In this document: positions 42,388-51,800 of the stretch, one piece after another
Layout: every line of letters starts with the position of its first letter
Position numbering within the stretch: the stretch's first letter is position 1
NCBI RefSeq assembly: GCF_041927875.1
Contig: NZ_JBHFHN010000012.1
Direction: 5' to 3' (one strand)
Length of the DNA stretch: 64,000 nucleotides
DNA from: Paracoccus sp041927875
GTDB taxonomy: Bacteria; Pseudomonadota; Alphaproteobacteria; Rhodobacterales; Rhodobacteraceae
Notes under the pieces: model-generated
Seen by the model: only the letters and a program-made list of their open reading frames with translations
What the model was told of the DNA's origin: nothing
The model's database searches: none
Made by a program: the position numbers and the translations under genes

Positions 42388-43464
42388 ATGACCAATCTGA
42401 ATGACACCGATCTGCGCGCCGCCGTGGCCGCCGGTCACCTGACCGAGGCGCAGGCGAGCCGGGTTCTGACCCTGGCCCAGGCCCGCGCCGGGCAGCGCCA
42501 CAGCATGACTGCCGAGGACGAACCGTTCGAGTTCTTCCGTGGCTTTTCGGAAATCTTCGTGTCGGTCGGGCTGGTGATCCTGTTCGTCGGCCTGTCGATG
42601 GTGCTGGGCGTGGCGGCGGGGCCGTCGGTGCTGATCGGCCTGCCGGCGATCTGGGCGGTCGCGGCCTGGTGGCTGGCGCGCTATTTCACGCTGCACCGGC
42701 GGATGAACCTGCCGTCGATGGTGCTGGTGCTGGCCTATGGGATCGGGGTGTTCCTGTCGGCGGTCGCAATTGCCCTTCGGGTCGATCTGAACCCGCGACT
42801 GGCGCTGACCTTTCCCGCCCTGGTTGCGGTCGCTGCCGTGGCGCTGTGGTTCCGCCGCTTCCGCCTGCCGTTTTCTATGGCCGTGCTGGCGGGGTTCGGA
42901 CTGATCGCGATTTATGGCGCGACAGCCACCGAGACGGCGCTGGTCGATGTGGCGCTGTATGGTCAGGGCAGCAACTTGCTGGATCTGCGCGGCAATTCCG
43001 CCTTCGCCTGGTCGACGCTGGGCTTTGGCGTGCTGGCCTTTGCCGGGGCGATGTGGTTCGACCTGCGTGATCCGCACCGGATCGGGCGGGCCTCGGCCAC
43101 CGCTTTCTGGCTGCATCTTCTGGCCGCCCCAGCATTGGTGAACACCGCCGCGATCACGCTGATGAACATCGGCGGCAATGCCGGGATGCTGGCCACCGCC
43201 GCCGCCCTGGTGCTGATCACCCTGCTGGCGCTGATCATCGACCGGCGATCCTTCCTGACGGCAGGCATCATCTATATCGCCTTCGTCCTTTACTGGTTCA
43301 TCGACACGACTGAAAACCCGCTGCTGCGCAACGCGGCCATCCTGATCCTGCTGGGCGGTCTGATCACCGTGATCGGCACCTGGTGGGTGGCCCTGCGCGG
43401 TGCGCTGTTGCGGGCCTTGCCGGACTTTCCGGGCAAGCACCGCCTTCCCCCATACACGAGGTAA
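42388..43464 (+). CDS. Multi-pass membrane protein between hslV and hslU
   Basis: A 358-residue protein of unknown function. The first 50 residues are soluble (DLRAAVAAGHLTEAQASRVLTL, a short helical segment). The rest holds about ten transmembrane helices separated by short Arg-rich loops. The pattern recalls DUF2157-type membrane proteins. It starts 71 bp after hslV, and its stop lies two bases before the hslU start, so the three genes share a transcript. A role with the HslUV protease is possible but unproven. Confidence 0.6.
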   Translation: MTNLNDTDLRAAVAAGHLTEAQASRVLTLAQARAGQRHSMTAEDEPFEFFRGFSEIFVSVGLVILFVGLSMVLGVAAGPSVLIGLPAIWAVAAWWLARYFTLHRRMNLPSMVLVLAYGIGVFLSAVAIALRVDLNPRLALTFPALVAVAAVALWFRRFRLPFSMAVLAGFGLIAIYGATATETALVDVALYGQGSNLLDLRGNSAFAWSTLGFGVLAFAGAMWFDLRDPHRIGRASATAFWLHLLAAPALVNTAAITLMNIGGNAGMLATAAALVLITLLALIIDRRSFLTAGIIYIAFVLYWFIDTTENPLLRNAAILILLGGLITVIGTWWVALRGALLRALPDFPGKHRLPPYTR

Positions 43465-43466
43465 CC

Positions 43467-44771
43467 ATGTCCGACCTGACCCCCCGCGAGATCGTCAGCG
43501 AGCTTGACCGCTTCATCATCGGGCAGGCCGATGCCAAGCGCGCGGTGGCCGTGGCGCTGCGCAACCGCTGGCGGCGCAAGCAATTGCCCGATGACCTGCG
43601 CGATGAGGTTTACCCCAAGAACATCCTGATGATCGGCCCCACGGGCGTCGGCAAGACCGAGATCAGCCGCCGTCTGGCCCGTCTGGCCCGCGCCCCCTTC
43701 ATCAAGGTCGAGGCGACGAAGTTCACCGAGGTCGGCTATGTCGGCCGCGATGTCGAACAGATCATCCGCGATCTGGCCGATGCCGCCATCGTCGAAACCC
43801 GCGAACGGATGCGCGATGAGGTCAAGGCCCGCGCCCATCGTGCTGCCGAAGATCGCGTGCTGGCCGCCATCGCCGGTGACGGCGCGCGCGAGGCGACGTT
43901 GAAAATGTTCCGCGACAAGCTGAAGCGCGGCGATCTGGACGACACCATGATCGAGATCGACGTGGCCGAGCCCATGCCCGCCATGCCCGGCATGGGTGCC
44001 AACATGCCGGGCATGGAGGCGCAGATGCAGGGCCTTCAGGATTTCTTCGGCAAGGCCTTTGGCGCGCGACGCACCCGCAAGCGCATGACCGTGGCCGAAA
44101 GCTATGACATCCTGATCCAGGAGGAAGCCGACAAGCTGCTGGACGACGAGGCTGTCAAGGCCGCCGCGATTGACTCGGTGCAGCAGAACGGCATCGTCTT
44201 CATCGACGAAATCGACAAGGTGGCGGCCCGCGCCGAAACCCGTGGCGCCGATGTGAGCCGTGAGGGGGTGCAGCGCGACCTGCTGCCGCTGATCGAGGGC
44301 ACGACCGTCAGCACCAAATACGGGCCGGTGAAAACCGACCACATCCTGTTCATCGCCTCGGGCGCGTTCCACGTCGCCAAGCCCAGCGACCTGCTGCCGG
44401 AATTGCAGGGCCGCCTGCCGATTCGCGTCGAACTGCGTCCGCTGACCGAGGCCGATTTCATCCGCATCCTGACCGAGACCGACAACGCCTTGACCCGCCA
44501 GTATCAGGCGCTGATGGGCACCGAACAGGTCGCCGTGACGTTCACCGATGACGGCATCGCCGCCCTGGCCCGGATCGCCGCCGAGGTGAACCGCAGCGTC
44601 GAAAACATCGGCGCGCGCCGGCTGTATACGGTGATGGAACGGGTGTTCGAGGATCTGTCCTTCACCGCGCCCGACCGTGGCGGCGATACCGTCACGGTCG
44701 ATGCGGGCTTTGTCGACAAGCATCTGGGCGACCTTGCGGCCTCGGCCGATCTGTCGCGCTATGTGCTTTAA
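43467..44771 (+). CDS. hslU: ATP-dependent protease ATPase subunit HslU
   Basis: A 434-residue AAA+ unfoldase. N-terminal LTPREIVSELDRFIIGQADA, Walker A GPTGVGKTE (about residues 57-65), the pore motif GYVGRD, Walker B IVFIDEIDKV, then the sensor-2 region ending in ENIGARRLYTVMERVFE. The intermediate domain contains a Met/Pro/Gly-rich loop (AMPGMGANMPGM, near residues 173-184). It unfolds proteins and threads them into HslV. The start at 43467 follows GAGGTAACC. The end overlaps the convergent lipocalin gene by four bases. Confidence 0.96.
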   Translation: MSDLTPREIVSELDRFIIGQADAKRAVAVALRNRWRRKQLPDDLRDEVYPKNILMIGPTGVGKTEISRRLARLARAPFIKVEATKFTEVGYVGRDVEQIIRDLADAAIVETRERMRDEVKARAHRAAEDRVLAAIAGDGAREATLKMFRDKLKRGDLDDTMIEIDVAEPMPAMPGMGANMPGMEAQMQGLQDFFGKAFGARRTRKRMTVAESYDILIQEEADKLLDDEAVKAAAIDSVQQNGIVFIDEIDKVAARAETRGADVSREGVQRDLLPLIEGTTVSTKYGPVKTDHILFIASGAFHVAKPSDLLPELQGRLPIRVELRPLTEADFIRILTETDNALTRQYQALMGTEQVAVTFTDDGIAALARIAAEVNRSVENIGARRLYTVMERVFEDLSFTAPDRGGDTVTVDAGFVDKHLGDLAASADLSRYVL

Positions 44772-45337
44772 CGCGCGGCGTCGGGGGCCGGGCAGTCGGT
44801 CGGCCCCTGATCGACGATGATCATCGCCTTGCGGTCAAATCCGGCCTGTTCGGCCTGGGCCAGCAGCCGGTCGCGCAGCGCCGGGTCCATCTGCGGATCG
44901 CGCGCCAGCAGCCAGAAATAGCCGCGATCGGGGCCGGAAATCATCGCCCAGCGATAGTCGGGGTCCAGCGCGAAAACGTGGTAGCCGCCCTCGAACGGCC
45001 AGAAGAAGGTCACCCCCAGGCTGGCGGTGCCGGGATCACCCAGAAACCGTGCGCGGCCAAGCGCCTGATCCCATTCGCAGCCGGGCTTAAGTCCCTGGTT
45101 GTTCACCGCCACCGTGCCGTTCGGGTTCAGGGCATAGGTCGCGGTGACATGGGTCATGCCGCGTTCAAAGCGGTGGTCCAGCCGTGCGATCTCATGCCAG
45201 GTGCCCAGATAGCGGTCGATCTGAAAGCCGGTGACCGGGATGATCCCGCTGGGCGCCGAGGTGGAACAGGCGGCCAGCAGGCCAAGCGCAACGGCGGACA
45301 GGGCAAGACGCGCAGACGTGACAAGACGGGCGGACAT
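44768..45337 (-). CDS. blc: Outer-membrane lipocalin Blc
   Basis: A 189-residue lipoprotein. A signal peptide of about 24 residues ends in the lipobox LLAAC, so the mature N-terminus is lipidated. The lipocalin signature GTWHEIARLDHRFERGM (about residues 46-62) and the later WAMISGPDRGYFWLLAR block are those of bacterial Blc, which binds membrane lipids and lysophospholipids under stress. The start at 45337 gives the signal peptide; longer in-frame starts have no sense. Its stop overlaps hslU by four bases. Confidence 0.88.
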   Translation of the reverse strand: MSARLVTSARLALSAVALGLLAACSTSAPSGIIPVTGFQIDRYLGTWHEIARLDHRFERGMTHVTATYALNPNGTVAVNNQGLKPGCEWDQALGRARFLGDPGTASLGVTFFWPFEGGYHVFALDPDYRWAMISGPDRGYFWLLARDPQMDPALRDRLLAQAEQAGFDRKAMIIVDQGPTDCPAPDAAR

Positions 45338-45415
45338 GAAAAGCAACCTTGACGATGGGAACCCGCGCCGGTTGGCGACGTTGATCGCAAAACCGCGATG
45401 AAAGGCGAAAGTTCC

Positions 45416-45607
45416 ATGGGTCTGATTAGCTGGCTGTTCGGCGCCATCCTGTTCGTTCTGGATGTGATCGCCATTGCTTCGGTCATCAATTCCGACGCGA
45501 CCGGCGGGCGCAAGCTCATGTGGATCGCGATTATCGTGCTGCTGCCGGTGATCGGCTTCATCGCCTGGTTCCTGTTCGGCCCCAAGATGGCGGTCGCCCG
45601 GCGCTAA
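45416..45607 (+). CDS. Small PLDc_N-domain membrane protein
   Basis: A 63-residue protein made of two transmembrane helices (about residues 3-24 and 34-54), with GGRKLMWIAIIVLLPVIG and the ending WFLFGPK. This is the PLDc_N pattern (the N-terminal membrane module of cardiolipin synthases) occurring alone. The start at 45416 has AAAGG twelve bases upstream; a longer start at 45398 adds six residues. It may be an immunity or stress membrane peptide; the function is not known. It is divergent from blc. Confidence 0.6.
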   Translation: MGLISWLFGAILFVLDVIAIASVINSDATGGRKLMWIAIIVLLPVIGFIAWFLFGPKMAVARR

Positions 45608-45619
45608 GCCGCAAAAGCT

Positions 45620-45635
45620 GACCGACCGGTCGGAC
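45620..45635. promoter_or_regulatory. Palindromic operator (TetR-type) before the beta-oxidation gene
   Basis: CCGACCGGTCGG (45622-45633) is a perfect 12-bp palindrome extended by G/C pairs two bases out. Such GACCGG-centred palindromes are typical of TetR-family repressors, including those that respond to acyl-CoA. It lies 65 bp before the start of the FadJ-like gene. The repressor is not in the window. Confidence 0.55.
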
Positions 45636-45700
45636 AAAGCCTTGACCTTTGCCCCCGCGCGCCCGATTCATGGGGTGACGCGCAGCGAAGGGGGGGCCGC

Positions 45701-47782
45701 ATGGGTGTTGTCAGCTATCGCCATCAGGATGGGGTCGGGGTCATCACCATCGACCATCCGCCTGTCAATGCGCTGTCACAGGCGGTGCGCGCCGGGTTGA
45801 TGCAGGCCGCCGCCGACTTTGCCGCCGATGACGCGGCGGGCGCGGCGGTGCTGATCTGCGCCGGGCGCAGCTTTGTCGCAGGCGCCGATATATCCGAGTT
45901 CGGAAAGCCGCCGCAGGCGCCGTTCCTGCCCGATGTCATCAACGCCATCGAGGCGCTGGACAAGCCCGTGGTGGCCGCCATCCACGGCACCGCTTTGGGT
46001 GGCGGGCTGGAACTGGCGATGGGGGCGCATCACCGGATCTCGGCTGCCAGTGCGCGGATGGGGCTGCCGGAATGCACCCTGGGCATCCTGCCGGGGGCCG
46101 GCGGCACGCAGCGCCTGCCGCGTCTGGCCGGGCTGGCCTTGGCCGCCGAGGCGATCACCTCCGCCCGTCAGATCGGCGCGGATGAGGCACTGGCCGCCGG
46201 TCTGGTCGATGCCGTGGTGCCCGATGCCGAACTGACGGCGGCGGCGATGGCGGCCGCGCGGCGCCTGACGGGCACTGCCCCGCGCCGGACGCGCGATCTG
46301 CCTGCACCCGCCCCCGATCCAGCGCTGATCGACCGGCTGCGCGCCGGCCTGCCGCGCAGCGCGCCGGGCCAGGTCGCGCAGGGGCGCGCGCTGGATGCCA
46401 TTGCCTTTGGCCTGACCCACAGCTTTGACGAAGGCCTCGCGCATGAACGCGCGACCTTTGTGGACCTGATGCAGACCCCGCAGCGGGCGGCGCTGGTCCA
46501 TGCGTTTTTCGCAGAACGCAAGGTCGCCCAGCCCGCCCAGATCGCCGGGATCGCGCCGCGTGCCTTTGAGCGGATCGGGGTGATCGGCGGCGGCACGATG
46601 GGCGCGGGGATCGCCACCGCCTGCCTGCTGGCGGGGCTGCATGTCACGCTGATCGAACGCGACGCGCCATCTGCCTCTGCAGGGGCGGATCGGGTGGCCG
46701 GGATGCTGACCGGCGCCGTCGATCGTGGCAAGCTGACCCCCTTGGCCCGCGACGCCGCGATGGCCCGCTTTCACGCCGTCAGCGATTATGCGCCGCTGGC
46801 CCAGGCCGATATCATCATCGAGGCGGTGTTCGAGAAACTGGACGTCAAGCAACAGGTTTTCGCCCAGATCGACGCGGTGGCGCGGCCCGGCGCGGTGCTG
46901 GCCACGAATACCTCCTACCTTGACGTCAACCTGATCGCGCAGGCGACGGCACGGCCCGGTGATGTGATCGGCCTGCATTTCTTCAGCCCGGCGCATGTGA
47001 TGAAGTTGCTGGAAATCGTCGTGGCCGACGCGACCCAGCCCGATGTGGTCGCCACCGGCTTTGCGCTGGCCAAGCGGCTGAAGAAGATCGCGGTGCGCGC
47101 CGGGGTGTGTGATGGCTTCATCGGCAACCGCATTCTGAACGCCTATCGCAAGGCCGCCGATGCGATGGTGCTGGACGGCGCCGATCCTGCGCAGATCGAC
47201 CGCGTGGTGCGCGCCTTCGGCTTTCCGATGGGACCGTATCAGGTCTCTGATCTGGCCGGTCTCGACATCGGCTATTTCAACCGCCAGCGGCAGGCCGCGA
47301 CCCGCGATCCGCGCGAACGGGTGCCGGTTTTCGCGGATCGGCTGTATGAACGCGGCCATCTGGGGCGCAAGACCGGGCGCGGCTACTATATCTATGATGC
47401 CGAGACGCCGAATGGCCGACCCGACCCCGACCTGCCCGCGCTGCTGGACGCCGTGCGCACCGAACTGCGCCTGACCCCGCGCGCCTTTTCCGACGATCAG
47501 ATCATCGACCGTTACATGGCTGCGATGGTCAATGAAGCCGCCAAGGTGGTCGAGGAGGGAATCGCGCAGCGCCCGCTGGATGTCGATGTGACGCTGCTGC
47601 ATGGCTACGGCTTTCCGCGCGCCAAGGGCGGGCCGCTGCACTGGGCCGATGCGCAGGGCTTGGCCGGAATCGCGGCGCGGCTGCGGGATATGGCGGCGGA
47701 AGATCCGGTGGCCTGGCAGCCCTCGGCCCTGCTGCTGCGGCTGGCCGATCAGGGCGGGCGCTTCGCCGATCTGAACGGCTAG
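45701..47782 (+). CDS. Bifunctional enoyl-CoA hydratase / 3-hydroxyacyl-CoA dehydrogenase
   Basis: A 693-residue fused beta-oxidation enzyme (FadB/FadJ type). Residues 1-190 are a crotonase domain with SFVAGADISEFG, GTALGGGLELAMGAHHRI and PECTLGILPGAGGTQRL, both glutamates present. Residues 290-670 hold the NAD-binding GVIGGGTMGAGIATA, the LHFFSPAHVMKLLEIV motif with the catalytic His and the VCDGFIGNRIL segment, and a second half-domain with GYFNRQ. It turns trans-2-enoyl-CoA into 3-ketoacyl-CoA in the cytoplasm. The thiolase partner is not adjacent. A TetR-type palindrome precedes it. Confidence 0.93.
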   Translation: MGVVSYRHQDGVGVITIDHPPVNALSQAVRAGLMQAAADFAADDAAGAAVLICAGRSFVAGADISEFGKPPQAPFLPDVINAIEALDKPVVAAIHGTALGGGLELAMGAHHRISAASARMGLPECTLGILPGAGGTQRLPRLAGLALAAEAITSARQIGADEALAAGLVDAVVPDAELTAAAMAAARRLTGTAPRRTRDLPAPAPDPALIDRLRAGLPRSAPGQVAQGRALDAIAFGLTHSFDEGLAHERATFVDLMQTPQRAALVHAFFAERKVAQPAQIAGIAPRAFERIGVIGGGTMGAGIATACLLAGLHVTLIERDAPSASAGADRVAGMLTGAVDRGKLTPLARDAAMARFHAVSDYAPLAQADIIIEAVFEKLDVKQQVFAQIDAVARPGAVLATNTSYLDVNLIAQATARPGDVIGLHFFSPAHVMKLLEIVVADATQPDVVATGFALAKRLKKIAVRAGVCDGFIGNRILNAYRKAADAMVLDGADPAQIDRVVRAFGFPMGPYQVSDLAGLDIGYFNRQRQAATRDPRERVPVFADRLYERGHLGRKTGRGYYIYDAETPNGRPDPDLPALLDAVRTELRLTPRAFSDDQIIDRYMAAMVNEAAKVVEEGIAQRPLDVDVTLLHGYGFPRAKGGPLHWADAQGLAGIAARLRDMAAEDPVAWQPSALLLRLADQGGRFADLNG

Positions 47783-47805
47783 GCTGGACAGGCCGCCCCT
47801 GCTCG

Positions 47806-47829
47806 TTATATTCAGATTGCGGAATATAA
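47806..47829. promoter_or_regulatory. SqrR/BigR-type operator before the RND efflux genes
   Basis: TTATATTC (47806-47813), eight bases and GAATATAA (47822-47829) make a perfect inverted repeat. Its core ATTC-N8-GAAT equals the site of the sulfide/persulfide-sensing ArsR-family repressors SqrR and BigR. It ends 14 bp before the adaptor start, a repressor position. The TATATTC/GAATATA half-sites may also include the -10. Confidence 0.75.
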
Positions 47830-47842
47830 GGACGAGGATGCG

Positions 47843-48829
47843 ATGGCCGGTCTGTTGCAATGGGGTGCGGTGCTGTGGTTGCTGACGACCGGGGCGGTGG
47901 CCGCGCAGGCGGTGCCGCTGGCGCCGGTCATGCTTACCGACTGGAAACCGGTCTATGGCCGGATCGAGGCGCGCGACAACCTGCCCGCCCGCGCCCGGAT
48001 TGGCGGCACCCTTGCCGAACTGACGGTGGCCGAGGGCGACAGCGTGACCGCCGGTCAGCCGATCGCGGTGATTCATGACGACAAGCTGGACTTTCAACTG
48101 ACTGCCGTGCGCGCCCAGATCGAGGCGCTGAGCGCCCAGAAAACCAATGCAGAAGCCGATCTGAAACGCGGCGAGGCGCTGAAGGATCGCGGCGTGACCA
48201 CCGCGCAGCGGCTGGACGCGCTGCGCACGCAGGTCGATGTGCTGACCGGCCAGATCGCCGCGCAGCAGGCGCAGGCCCGTGTCATCGAACAGCAAAAGGC
48301 CGAAGGTCAGGTGCTGGCGCCTGTCGCGGGCCGGGTGCTGACGGTGCCGCAGGCGCCGGGCGCGGTGGTGATGCCCGGCGAGGCGGTGGCGACGGTCGGC
48401 GGCGGCTTTTATCTGCGCCTGGCGATCCCCGAACGCCATGCCGATGCGCTGTCGCAGGGCGCGGCGATCCCGGTCGATCTGGGCGGCACCACGACCGAGG
48501 GGCGGCTGGCGCGCATCTATCCGCAGATCGAAAACGGTCGCGTCATCGCCGATGTCGAACTGCCCGATCTGGACGCCGCCTTTGTCGATGCCCGGGTGCT
48601 GGTGCGGGTGCCGGTCGGCCAGCGGCAGGCGCTGGTCGTGCCGGTCGCCGCGATCCGGCGCAGCGCCGGTCTGGACATGGTGACGCTGGACGGGCCGGAC
48701 GGGCCGGTGCAGCGTGTCGTCCTTCCGGGTGCGCAGCACCTGATCGACGGGGTTCAGATGGTCGAGATCGTCACCGGTCTGAGCGCCGGCGACCGCGTGA
48801 GCCCAGTCGCGGCGGTGCGGCATGACTGA
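47843..48829 (+). CDS. RND efflux periplasmic adaptor (membrane fusion protein)
   Basis: A 328-residue exported protein. A signal sequence (about residues 1-23) is followed by a lipoyl-like half (ARARIGGTLAELTVAEGDSVT) and a coiled-coil hairpin (about residues 80-145, heptads with QIEALSAQKTNAEADLKRGE). The second lipoyl half is VLAPVAGRVLTVPQAPGAVVM, and a beta-barrel follows. It links an inner-membrane RND pump with an outer-membrane channel. The ATG at 47838 is an alternative start; GACGAGG precedes both. It overlaps the permease gene by eight bases. A perfect operator stands upstream. No outer-membrane factor gene is present here. Confidence 0.85.
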   Translation: MAGLLQWGAVLWLLTTGAVAAQAVPLAPVMLTDWKPVYGRIEARDNLPARARIGGTLAELTVAEGDSVTAGQPIAVIHDDKLDFQLTAVRAQIEALSAQKTNAEADLKRGEALKDRGVTTAQRLDALRTQVDVLTGQIAAQQAQARVIEQQKAEGQVLAPVAGRVLTVPQAPGAVVMPGEAVATVGGGFYLRLAIPERHADALSQGAAIPVDLGGTTTEGRLARIYPQIENGRVIADVELPDLDAAFVDARVLVRVPVGQRQALVVPVAAIRRSAGLDMVTLDGPDGPVQRVVLPGAQHLIDGVQMVEIVTGLSAGDRVSPVAAVRHD

Positions 48830-51800
48830 CCCGCTGCCCGAGGCCCGGCTGGGCATCGCCGGGCGGCTGACGCGCGCCTTCATCGCCTCGGCGCTGACGC
48901 CCCTGTTCATCATGGCGGCCCTTGCGGCGGGGATGATCGCGCTGATCACCCTGCCGCGCGAGGAAGAGCCGCAGATCTCCGTGCCGATGGTCGACATCCT
49001 TGTGCAGGCGCCCGGCCTGCGCGCGCCCGACGCCGTCAAGCTGGTGACCGAGCCGCTGGAAACCATCGTCCAGTCGATCAATGACGTCGATCACGTCTAT
49101 TCGCAGACCGCCGATGACCGCGCCATGCTGACCGCGCGCTTCAAGGTCGGCACGCCGTCCGACGCCGCGATCCTGCGCGTGCATGAAAAGCTGCGCGCCA
49201 ATATGGACCGGATCCCGGTCGGCATCCCCGAGCCTTTGGTGATCGGGCGCGGCATCGACGATGTGGCGATTGTCGCGCTGACGCTGTCGGCGCGGCCGGG
49301 ATCGCCGCTGACCGCGGGCGATCTGACGCGGGTGGCGCGCGAACTGCGGGCCGAACTGGTCAAGGCCGACAATGTGGGCCTGACCTATCTGGTGGGCGAG
49401 GCGAGCGAGACGATCCGCATCACCCCCGATCCGGCGCGGCTGGCGCTGTATGGCATCACCCTGCAACAGCTGGCGGGCAAGGTCGAACAGGCCAACCGCG
49501 CCTTTTCGGCGGGCATGGTGCGCGACCAGGGCCAGATGATCGGCCTGTCGGTCGGCCAGACGATGACCGCCCCGGCCGAGATCGCCGGGCTGATGCTGAC
49601 TGCGCGCGACGGGCGGGCGGTGTGGCTGTCGGATGTGGCCGATGTGGCCTTTGTGCCGGATGCCGCCGACCACATCGCCGCCCATGTGACCCGCGACGCG
49701 GATGGCGTGATCCACCGCAGCCCCGCCGTGACGCTGGCCATCGCCAAGCGCGCCGGGGCGAATGCCGTGGTCGTGGCCGAGGACATCCTGCACAAGGTTC
49801 ACAGCCTGCAAGGCCATCTGATCCCGGATGAGGTGACGGTGACCGTCACCCGCGATTACGGCGAAACCGCCAATGAAAAGGCCAATGAGCTGCTGTTCCA
49901 CCTGGGCCTGGCCACGGTGTCGATCATCGCCTTGGTCTGGCTGGCGATCGGCTGGCGCGAGGCCGTGGTGGTCGCCATCGTCATTCCGGTCACCATCCTG
50001 CTGACGCTGTTTGCAAGCTGGATCATGGGCTATACGCTGAACCGGGTCAGCCTGTTCGCGCTGATCTTCTCCATCGGCATCCTGGTCGACGACGCCATCG
50101 TGGTGATCGAAAACATCGCCCGCCACTGGGCGCTGGACGCGCGCAAGCCCCGCATTCAGGCCGCCATCGAGGCCGTGGCCGAGGTTGGCAACCCCACCAT
50201 CGTCGCCACGCTGACGGTGGTCGCGGCGCTGCTGCCGATGCTGTTCGTCAGCGGGCTGATGGGGCCTTACATGTCGCCGATCCCGGCCAATGCCAGTGCC
50301 GCGATGATCTTTTCCTTCTTCGTCGCGGTCATGGTCACGCCCTGGCTGATGGTCAAGGTCGCCGGCCGCGCGCCCGCCCATGACCCCGACCACAGCACCC
50401 ATCACGGCGGCACCCTGGGCGCGATCTATGCCCGCGTGGCGCGGCCGGTGCTGCGGTCCAAGACCTCGGCGCTGGTGTTCCTGCTGGTGACGGTCGTGCT
50501 GTCCTTCGGCTCGCTCGGGCTGCTGTATACCAAGGATGTGACGGTCAAGCTGCTGCCCTTTGACAACAAATCCGAACTGTCGGTCATCATCGACCTGCCC
50601 GAAGGCGCCAGCGTCGAGGATACCGACCGGGTGGCGCAGATGGTGGCGGAAAACGTCACCCGACTGCCCGAGGTGCTGTCGGTCCAGACCCATGCCGCCA
50701 CCGCCGCGCCGTTCAACTTCAACGGCCTGGTGCGGCATTACTACCTGCGCAACGAACCGCAGATGGGCGATGTGCAGGTCAACCTGACTCCCAAATCGGC
50801 GCGCGACCGCGAAAGCCACGCCATCGCGCTGGACATCCGGCAGCGGCTGGCGGGGCTGGATCTGCCGCCCGGCACGGTGCTGAAAACCGTCGAGCCGCCC
50901 CCCGGCCCGCCGGTCATGGCCACCCTGCTGGCCGAGATCTACGGTCCCGACCCCGAGACCCGCCGCGCCACCGCCGCCCGCGTCCGCGAGGCGTTCGAGG
51001 CGGTGCCCTTCATCGTCGATGTCGATGACAGTTTCGGCACGCAGGCCCGCCGCCTGCGCGCCGTGGCCGACACCGACAAGCTGGACTTCTTTCAGGTTGC
51101 CGAACAGGATGTGTTCGACACTTTGGGCCTGCTGAACAGCACCCGAACCGTCGGCTATTCGCATCGCGGCCAGGGGCGCGCGCCGATCCCGATCACGCTG
51201 GGCCGCGACAAGGCCGACCGGGTGATGGATCAGACCGCGCTGACCACACCGATCCCCGCCAACCTGCTGCCCGGCGCGCGCGGCGTCGTGGAACTGGGCG
51301 ATGTCGTGACCCTGCGCGACGAACAGGCCAGCTTCCCGATCTTTCGCCACAATGGCCGCGAGGCCGAGATGGTGACCGCCGAACTGGCCGGCGATTACGA
51401 GGCGCCGCTGTACGGGATGCTGGCCGTTGCCGATCGGATCGAGGCGATGGACTGGACCGGCGCCGTCAAGCCGCAGATCGCGCTGAACGGCCAGCCACGG
51501 GATGAAAGCGTCGTGACCCTGCTGTGGGACGGCGAATGGGAGGTCACCTGGGTCACCTTCCGCGACATGGGCGCGGCCTTTGGGGTGGCGCTGCTGGGCA
51601 TCTACATCCTGGTGGTGGCGCAGTTCGGATCCTTCAAGCTGCCGCTGGTGATCCTGACGCCGGTGCCGCTGACCTTTCTGGGGATCATGGCGGGGCATTG
51701 GCTGTTCGGCGCGCCGTTCTCGGCCACGTCGATGATCGGTTTCATCGCCTTGGCCGGGATCATCGTGCGCAACTCGATCCTGCTGGTCGATTTCATTCGT

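Noticed and set aside
45776..49081. Minus-strand frame of 1101 codons opposite the FadJ-like and RND genes
   Set aside because: Arg/Gln/His/Gly-rich antisense reading without domains; the plus-strand genes have full motif sets.
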